From: Lepisosteus oculatus
Taxonomy: Eukaryota > Chordata > Actinopteri > Semionotiformes > Lepisosteidae
Reading direction: 5' to 3'
Assembly: GCF_040954835.1 (NCBI RefSeq)
Contig: NC_090706.1
Coordinates: 26,669,148 to 26,733,147 of the forward strand
DNA: 64,000 nt
Shown one piece after another: positions 57,886-64,000 of this stretch. The translations under genes were made by a program, and so were the position numbers. The first letter of the stretch is position 1; every line of letters starts with the position of its first letter. The notes beneath the pieces were generated by a model. It was not told where the DNA came from, ran no database searches, and saw nothing but the letters and a program-made list of their open reading frames with translations.

Positions 57886-58231
57886 GGCACTGTCAGGCCC
57901 TGTAAACCTAGAGAATGCTCTACTTCTGTCCTGTTCCTAGTTTCCTGTGATTATTCATGTCTTTCTGGTGTGTCTTGTTGTGTAGCCTATTTACTTCCTG
58001 TGTCTGCTCTGCTCCTGGCTCAACATTGAGGGTACGGATGTCCTGAGACCCGCCTACCACCAGGTCACCCCACGTCCATGGCCTGAGTGCATAAGTTTCT
58101 ATACCGACATTGTCTGACCCCCTGCACCTGGGCTAACCTCTGTGTTGCCCCCTTTACCGCTATGCATAGGGTCTCTACTGCTCTCCTGGCCATTCCACGG
58201 CAATGCCCTTTCCGTCATCCGTAACAGGCAC
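57886..58231. mobile_element. solo LTR (336 bp) with perfect 5-bp target-site duplication
   Basis: The element (57891-58226) begins TGTCAGG and ends GTAACA, so it has the TG...CA termini and a TGT/ACA inverted end typical of LTR retrotransposons. It is bounded on both sides by GGCAC (57886-57890 and 58227-58231), a 5-bp duplication as made by Ty3/gypsy-type and some retroviral integrases. It is richer in GC than its surroundings. No internal region, primer site or coding sequence flanks it, so it is a recombined solo LTR. The lineage and orientation are unknown. Confidence 0.82.
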
Positions 58232-58309
58232 AAGATATTCAAAAAAGACAATTATAATATGAGACACTGAAACAAAAGCTTAGTGTTATAAATATGTCAT
58301 GTCATGTCA

Positions 58310-58440
58310 TTTGCCAAACAGCTTTATACCATACGGTGTTGCAGGAAGCCGGAGCCTACCCAGCAAGCAACGAGCACAAGGCAGGGTACAGCCTGGACGG
58401 GGCACCAGTCCATCGCAGGGCAAGTGCAAGCCAATCACAC
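58310..58440 (-). repeat. partial fish retroposon (ATGG-tail family), antisense
   Basis: Antisense match to the 3' half of the family: 'aagccggagcctacccagca', 'agcaacgagcacaaggcagg' and 'ggggcaccagtccatcgcag'. It keeps CG pairs and is less diverged than the other copies in this island. The 5' half is missing. A short GTCAT run precedes it. Confidence 0.8.
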
Positions 58441-58564
58441 ATGGGATGTTATAAATATAATACCTAAAAATCATTAGTCTTTTTTTATATGTACTGCATA
58501 TCATATGCACTCATTTAGCTTTGGTGTATATTCACTTATTCATTCTTTCTTTTGGGGGACATTG

Positions 58565-58862
58565 TTCATACTGGGGACGGCATGACAGGCTTTGGTGGTT
58601 AGTGCTGCTACCGCCACACTCTTGGATCCTGGGATTGATTCTGAACTGAAGTATCTTCTGGCAAAGTTAGCATTTTCTCCCCCCAACAATGTGGCCTATC
58701 ATTGGCTTCTTTCCACCTTCCAAAGGGAGTCAGTTTAGGTTAACTGTAGTCTCCAAACTCCACTTGTCGTCTGCTCAATGATGGACTAGTGTCCCACCTA
58801 GGGTGTTGCCCTGTCTTTTGCCCCGTGCTTCTGGAATAGGCTCTGGATTGCTGAGATCCTTA
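58565..58862 (+). mobile_element. diverged fish retroposon (ATGG-tail family), sense
   Basis: Recognisable in order: 'ggacggcatgacaggctttg' (the diverged start), 'gttagtgctgctaccgc', 'tgatggactagtgtcccacc', 'cctgtcttttgccccgtgct' and 'ctggaataggctctggat'. Almost full length but heavily mutated, so it is older than the neighbouring copies. Confidence 0.7.
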
Positions 58863-59375
58863 AAAATATGAAAAAGTGACTATCTGACAATGAATGATGT
58901 TTGGAAAGCAATTTTCTTTACTGTTGAAAGGTTAATCCCAGGTACACTTGGTAGTTTTCAGTAGCCTTTCCAAAGCCTGATCAATGAGAGAATGAGGTGT
59001 TCCTTTAGAAAGTCAGGGGATACTGCTTCAATAGATTGGTTGGCTGACGGTAAGATATTGCAGTCCTGGCATTTAAAATAAAGCTGCTTAAGAACTCTTT
59101 AAAGGCGGTAAATTGATTGCAATTGCAATTGATTTACACTTCAGTCCTGCCAAAACTCTACTTGATTAGATACAGCAGTAAATGTGTTAAACGATTAAGC
59201 AGTTTTGATTAAAGACATTACTGTGTCATAAAATATTACACGTATAATGAACAGTGAAAACAAAACAACTAGCACAGCAAATGGACACTCGAACTCAAGG
59301 AACAGCTTCGCTTGCAACTCCTCCTGTCTTTTATTATAATACAGCTATAGGTATTCTAAATATCAGTAGCCAATG

Positions 59376-59719
59376 GCAAAAAGTCCATCCATCTCTGCAT
59401 TGTCTAATCACTTCTTAAAATTCAGTGTTGCAGCGAACTGTAGCCCATCCTGGCAAGCAACAGGCATAAGGCAGGGACACCAGTCCATCACTTGGTAGAC
59501 ACTTATACTCACACCTAGGGCCCATTCTCCCAGAAGACAGTTAACTTATCAGTATACTTTTGGACTGTGGGAGGACGCCAGAATATCCAGGGGAAACCCA
59601 TGTGAACATGGGGAGAACATACAAACTCACAGATAGCATCCCTGGTGTGGAATTGAACCTACACCCCCAGTGCTATGAGGCAGCAATACTAACCACGGCA
59701 CCACCATTGCAAACAGTCC
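59376..59719 (-). mobile_element. near full-length fish retroposon (ATGG-tail family) with imperfect target-site duplication
   Basis: In antisense it runs from 'ccatccatctctgcattgtc' (tail end) to 'aaccacggcaccacc' (start). Flanking direct repeats GCAAAAAGTCC (59376-59386) and GCAAACAGTCC (59709-59719) differ at one base and look like a target-site duplication of 11 or more bp. That supports insertion by target-primed reverse transcription. Confidence 0.8.
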
Positions 59720-60532
59720 TTGAATGGACACATTGAATTCAAATCCTTAGTGGGAAATGACCCTGTAGTAAATAGGCCAGACATTCAATACTTAATGTGG
59801 TTTTTGCTCCCACCCCTGAACGTCCTCTCTGTTGTACTGGAGGTCATTCACACAATCACTTCATTAACAAGTCGTTCTGTGACAAGGCTGGTTGGGCTAA
59901 AGCATCACATCTGCAAAGGACCTAATAAGAAGGTCAGGTATTTGATCCTTCAAATACCTTCTTGAATGATTATCTGGATCTCCTCCCATTTTCTGACCGT
60001 GAGTTTCCTATCACACAGCAAACAGTGTCCTGCTGGTAGAACATCAGCAAGTTATGAGCTTTTTTACACTCTACAATAGCTTTACAGTTCAGTGATTTAA
60101 TGGATTACATTTTCAGAAAATCCATACTTCACCTACAGTATATGGGGCTTCAATAGCTGGCTGAGGCAGCAGCACTTTCCTTCACACAAAGCTAATTGGA
60201 AATGGCTCTGGTGTTAGAGTAGGTGCTTTATGCTGGAAACGGCAAGAATCAGTCAAACTAGAGCATCACATTAAAAGATTAACGGGCTATTTTAGTGAAA
60301 TAAATATAGCTGCAACTATATTTTATTCTTATATTTTACTTTTACTTTTTTCCTTAGTGTCCTGAGTGGTTCTGTCCGAAACTGCATCATAGAAACTTGT
60401 ACTGTAGGTTTCAGAGCACAAATATTTGCACTATTGAATTAACATGTCTCAGTTGCCGATCTTCCTCACAAATATCAATTAAAAATAAAAATGTCAAAAG
60501 AAAAGATAGGTTAGAACACACTGCAAATAATC

Positions 60533-60612
60533 CATCAATCCATTTTCTAACTTCTTTACCGAGTACAGGGTCACAGGGGAGCCGGAATCTATTCCAGCAT
60601 GCAACGATAGCA
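60533..60612 (-). repeat. 3' fragment of fish retroposon (ATGG-tail family), antisense
   Basis: Short antisense segment with 'catcaatccattttctaact', 'cagggtcacaggggagccgg' and 'attccagcatgcaacgatag'. It is truncated immediately before the 5S-derived SINE tail. Confidence 0.7.
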
Positions 60613-60635
60613 AGGCTCATACAATAATATACTAA

Positions 60636-60775
60636 TAATATCCTTACACTTAAACAGTGCTTTTCTGGACACTCAAAGTGCTTTACAGGCAGTGGGGACA
60701 CCAATCCACAAGTGTGTAGTCCCACCTGGATGATGGGATAGCAGGATACACCCTTGACAGGATGCAAATACTATA
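60636..60775 (-). repeat. extra 3' tail of the 5S-derived SINE family
   Basis: Contains 'atatccttacacttaaacag', 'tgcttttctggacactcaaa', 'gctttacaggcagtggggac' and 'cccacctggatgatgggata'. The same ordered blocks occur in the tail of the longer element at 60800-61335. This is a truncated second copy in the same orientation, or a tandem partial duplication. Confidence 0.7.
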
Positions 60776-60799
60776 CATAATATGCAGCACAATATAAAC

Positions 60800-61335
60800 A
60801 ATAGTATCCTTACTCTTGTATGGTGCTTTTGTGGATACTCCACTCGAAGACCTTTACAGGTAATGGGGATTCCCTTCCACCACCACCTGTGTAGCACTCA
60901 CCTGGATGATGTGATGGCAGCCAAAGTGTAAGAACACTCACCACACAACAGCTATCAGCAGGGAGGAAAGCAGATTGATGAGGCCAGTTCACAGATGGGG
61001 ATTATCAGGATTGGTAAACACCAGTGGGAAATTTGGCCAGGACATCAGGGTAACACCACTATGCTTTTTGAGAAATGTCCAGGGATTTTAATGACCACAG
61101 AGAGTCAGGACCTCGGTTTTACGTTTCATGTGAAGGATAGCACCTTTTTTACAGTGTCCCTATCACTATACTGGGACACTGGGACCATACAGCCCGCAGA
61201 GTGAGTACCACAAACACCTCTTCCAGCAGTAACCTTTGCTTTCCCAGGAGGTACCCATTCAAGTACTGGCCAAAGTCACACCTGCTTAGCTTCAGTGGGT
61301 TGCCAGTTGTGTGTTGCAGGGTGATATAACTGCTG
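60800..61335 (-). mobile_element. 5S rRNA-derived SINE (SINE3-like), antisense, about 535 bp
   Basis: On the minus strand the head (61292 down to 61241) reads AAGCTAAGCAGG, then AGTACTTGAATGGG and CCTCCTGGGAA. These match the internal promoter of vertebrate 5S rRNA (A-box and C-box region). The remaining body and the 'gtgcttttgtggatactcc' tail are the LINE-like part. An inverted repeat AGTGTCCC/GGGACACT (61153-61160 and 61173-61180) marks the body. The 5S part is mutated, so it is a dead copy and not a functional 5S gene. Confidence 0.82.
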
Positions 61336-61604
61336 ATACATATGTTACTCCAAAAGAAAAACTGCAAAGTTTGACACCGGAAGACTAGGTCACTTGGTAC
61401 ACTTGGATATTGATCAGGATAACTAACAATTATGGTTCACAAGAATGTACACCATTTTCTTTACCAACTCAGTTATGCACTGCACACGTTTACCACATAA
61501 CCTACACCCCACACCTTATTTTCTGCATTGTCACACTGCCTAAATGCTTCTAACGTTCAGCCGTTTCACAAGTAACACCAGTACATTCCAGAAATAAAGA
61601 AGAC

Positions 61605-63823
61605 TAACTGACAGATTGCAACTGATGTTTATTCGGGAAAAATTCATACAACCACAGAACATTTCAGTGATTTAGTACCTGCTTGTTTTAGGAACTTGAC
61701 ACAAAAGAAAAAGAAAAATAATACCAAAAGTTGTGATGAACATAAATATAACAAACACGTTCATGGTCCATTGTCTTTTTTCATGTTACTCATTATATTG
61801 ACTTAGCTTTTGTGGGCTTCCAATATGGGTATGACAAATGCGATCCATGCCAATCTTTTAGCAGCCATTTTGTTTTCTTTCTGTTGGCTGAACAATACTG
61901 AATACAAGATGTTTGCTAAGTTTTCTGCAACAGTTAATATAATTGATATCCTTTGTCACATAACTTATGAGTTCTGCAGTTAATTGTGTGCTTTGTTTAG
62001 TTTCTATGAAATGTTAGACTGTCAGTTCAGGTAACTTTCCCTGCTTCAGGACTCCTTGTCTTCTTGTCTTTAGCTTGCCACTTAAGCACATTTCAGTTGA
62101 TTTTGTGTCATTAAAGGGTTCTAAGCTAAAGCAGGTGAAAAGCCGTGGTTTGATTCAAAGGCTCATATGATATACTGTACTACCTACCCACATAAACTAA
62201 GTTTTTGCACTACACTCTTTTTAAAAATGTTTTTTTAAGCCTTAAGATAAACAAGGAAACAAGGAGAGGTCAAAAACAAAGGTGGTGATCACAAACAATG
62301 ATGAATTACCTGTAATTAAAAAGCAGGTTACCAATTTAATTTCTGTTGCATACTTAAAGTTCCTAAAAAGACTCATGCAGGAAACCATCTGACTAATGGC
62401 AAGTAAAGCAATATAATTGTTTTGAAATGATGACTTTCACTTTCTGGATTATTTGACAAGGCATTAAAGTGAATAGTAATAAGTAATTGCAGAAGACCAA
62501 TGCCTAGAGTAAAGAACAACAAATTAGCAAGTAATAAGCATTTGAAAAAAGAAACCCCTTTTTAGAGATGCATTCTTGCATGTTTACAAAATTTTATACC
62601 ACATACATTGTTTTATTTTTTAAATTTATTAAGCTATCAAATATTCCTGGTTCATTAACCCAAGGATATAGCAACCACAGGATTTACAAAGCTACATTAC
62701 ATCTATCAGACTCACAGCGCCACCTATCTAGTGTTGATGATAAAGCATGTTAAAAATGCTATAATCTATTGCAAACTAGGGAATTAAAAATGTGACATCG
62801 AAAGCTTAATATAGAAAAAAGGATACAAAGCAACATTCTTAAATATGCAGCATTCCTTTTAATAGAAAGCAACTGTTCAGACAACATGAAAACACTGCAG
62901 TTACTAATGAATGTTATTTCTTATTAGATAACCCTATCACAGTGAGTAGCAAATGACTATAATGAATCATTTTCCTTCAAAGCACCAGTGAAAATATCAT
63001 CTAATCCTGGATTTCACTAGAGTTTTAAACCAACAAACATAGGGGAAATACAATTTTCCACAACTGGGCAATTTTGTTTTCATTATGATATAAAAGACAA
63101 AGCCAGTTCTTAAAAAGGACTAAAATAATTATAAATTTGGTTGCAGTTTTGGGTCAATTTTTTTCCCATTTTAAGGCATGCCCCAGCCCTCTCTCTTTCC
63201 TTCTCTGTTCCTTTATATTAGTAAACATCCACCTATTTGCATGAAACTATTAAACAATAAATAAAGAATATGCAGGATAATGAGAAAATGATTCAGCAAA
63301 TGAAAACTGAATTCAGGAAATGCAAGTACACTTGTATAAGGTTAAACTTTAAAGTCTAGGGTGTACCACAAAAAACATTCGCACTACAGAAAATGTAAGG
63401 TTAAGGTGACCCATATTTTTGAGAAAGGGCAGTTGCAGTACATCTTCAAATCTGCCATCTACTGGTCTGATTTTGTAATAATTGCCTATGCCTCTTGTCA
63501 TAACTTTTTAAATCCTAAATATGTCCTACCTACAGTACCCATATCATTGCAGTTGAATAATTTTCTTGCGAGACTTACAACAGATGATTTCCATAGTCAA
63601 AAAAGGCTACAACTTTAGCTTGAAATGCAATCATATGTGTCACTGTAAATGTTTACAGTTTCCACAAGTATTTCCATCATCAGGCTGGGCTTTCTAAAAA
63701 AAAGGAATACTGCACTCTTAAAGCTATAGCAGGTAGCATTCGTGATTGGTAAGGCATGAGGCTTCTGTGTCTTGTTCAACTTAAACCAATCATGTTTCCT
63801 TCCCAAACAGCTGTTTTAATGCT
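61605..63823 (-). other. dpysl3: presumed 3' UTR of dpysl3
   Basis: From the stop at 63824 the minus strand runs about 2.2 kb without gene or repeat until an AATAAA (complement of 61628-61633), with other signals at the complements of 62612-62617 and 62625-62630. A long 3' UTR is normal for CRMP-family genes. The end point is inferred. Confidence 0.5.
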
Positions 63824-63915
63824 TTAGCTCAGAGATGTAATATTGGAGCGTCCGCCAGGTGGCACTACAATACGCCGGCCTGCAGGTCGGATTGGCGTTT
63901 CTTCTGCTGGGATAC
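63824..63915 (-). CDS. dpysl3: DPYSL3 (CRMP4), last coding exon
   Basis: On the minus strand a TTTTCTACAG acceptor is followed by 92 nt: two bases completing a split codon, then IPAEETPIRPAGRR and IVVPPGGRSNITSLS, ending in TAA (complement of 63824-63826). RIV.PPGGRSNITSLS is the C-terminus of DPYSL3; DPYSL2 ends in ANITSLG. DPYSL3 is a dihydropyrimidinase-like cytosolic protein without hydrolase activity that binds tubulin and actin in growing axons. Only the regulatory C-terminal tail is in the window. The preceding segment (human VDEGV) would supply the split glycine. It is tail-to-tail with stk32a, as in human 5q32. Confidence 0.93.
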
Positions 63916-64000
63916 CTGTAGAAAAGGCACACTGGGTAAGAAAAACTGCTACAAATAAAAACTGACCTTATGGTATAATGGAATTCATTGCTCTTTGCAT
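63916..64000 (-). other. start of the last dpysl3 intron
   Basis: The 85 bp to the right edge lie upstream of the acceptor on the minus strand and are intronic. Too short to say more. Confidence 0.8.

Larger units (their letters stand above)
56776..61604. other. intergenic repeat island between convergent stk32a and dpysl3
   Basis: About 4.8 kb between the presumed transcript ends. The first kilobase is unremarkable AT-rich DNA. From 57.9 to 61.3 kb it is occupied by a solo LTR, four copies or fragments of one retroposon family in both orientations, and a 5S-derived SINE with an extra tail. No gene is evident. Confidence 0.75.

Noticed and set aside
61241..61292. Possible functional 5S rRNA gene
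   Set aside because: Only the internal promoter half aligns, with several changes, and it is fused to a SINE body. It is a retroposon head.
63853..63866. CTCF-like motif inside the dpysl3 last exon
   Set aside because: One mismatch to the consensus, and the sequence is already explained by the conserved PPGGR codons.

Overview
This window is vertebrate nuclear DNA, almost certainly from a ray-finned fish. Genes are split into short exons with GT-AG introns of 0.3 to more than 9 kb. Coding sense is confined to conserved kinase and CRMP exons. The interspersed repeats (a 5S rRNA-derived SINE, a retroposon with an ATGG-type tail, a LINE-like family with a 'gaggccatttggcccat' start) are types familiar from fish genomes. 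The loose gene packing and repeat types would suit a gar- or bowfin-like lineage or an early-branching teleost, but that is a weak inference. There are no operons, CRISPR arrays or prokaryotic features.

Layout, left to right. (1) 1-16.2 kb: the 5' end of a STE20-type kinase of the STK10/SLK family on the minus strand (coding exon 1 at 15613-15768, exon 2 at 6404-6568); the rest of the gene lies beyond the left edge. (2) 16.2-25.5 kb: intergenic DNA between two head-to-head kinase genes, holding a perfect CTCF-consensus match, a GC-rich patch with a YY1-type motif, a foldback-like repeat and LINE-derived debris. (3) 25.5-56.8 kb: stk32a on the plus strand, complete in twelve coding exons (405 codons plus stop), with a probable 5' non-coding exon, two short upstream ORFs, a GC-AG intron and a 38-nt exon that carries half of the catalytic loop. 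Its introns hold a nearly perfect 287-bp tandem duplication, a (TTTTGGG)n G-quadruplex candidate, fish retroposons and a decayed hAT-like transposase fragment. (4) 56.8-61.6 kb: a repeat island between convergent genes, including a solo LTR with a perfect 5-bp target duplication and a 5S-derived SINE with a second tail beside it. (5) 61.6-64 kb: the 3' UTR and last coding exon of dpysl3 (CRMP4) on the minus strand.

The tail-to-tail stk32a/dpysl3 pair matches the human 5q32 arrangement and is the best independent support for calling the kinase stk32a rather than stk32b or stk32c. The three genes are not known to share a pathway: STK10/SLK kinases act on ERM proteins and the cell cortex, STK32A is a little-studied AGC-type kinase, and DPYSL3 is a cytoskeletal regulator of neurons. 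I see no new multi-gene system. The points worth a second look are the GC-AG splice site, the mixed STK10/SLK identity and altered neighbourhood of the left kinase, several well-delimited mobile elements, the recent tandem duplication, and a 12-bp palindrome that is far too frequent.
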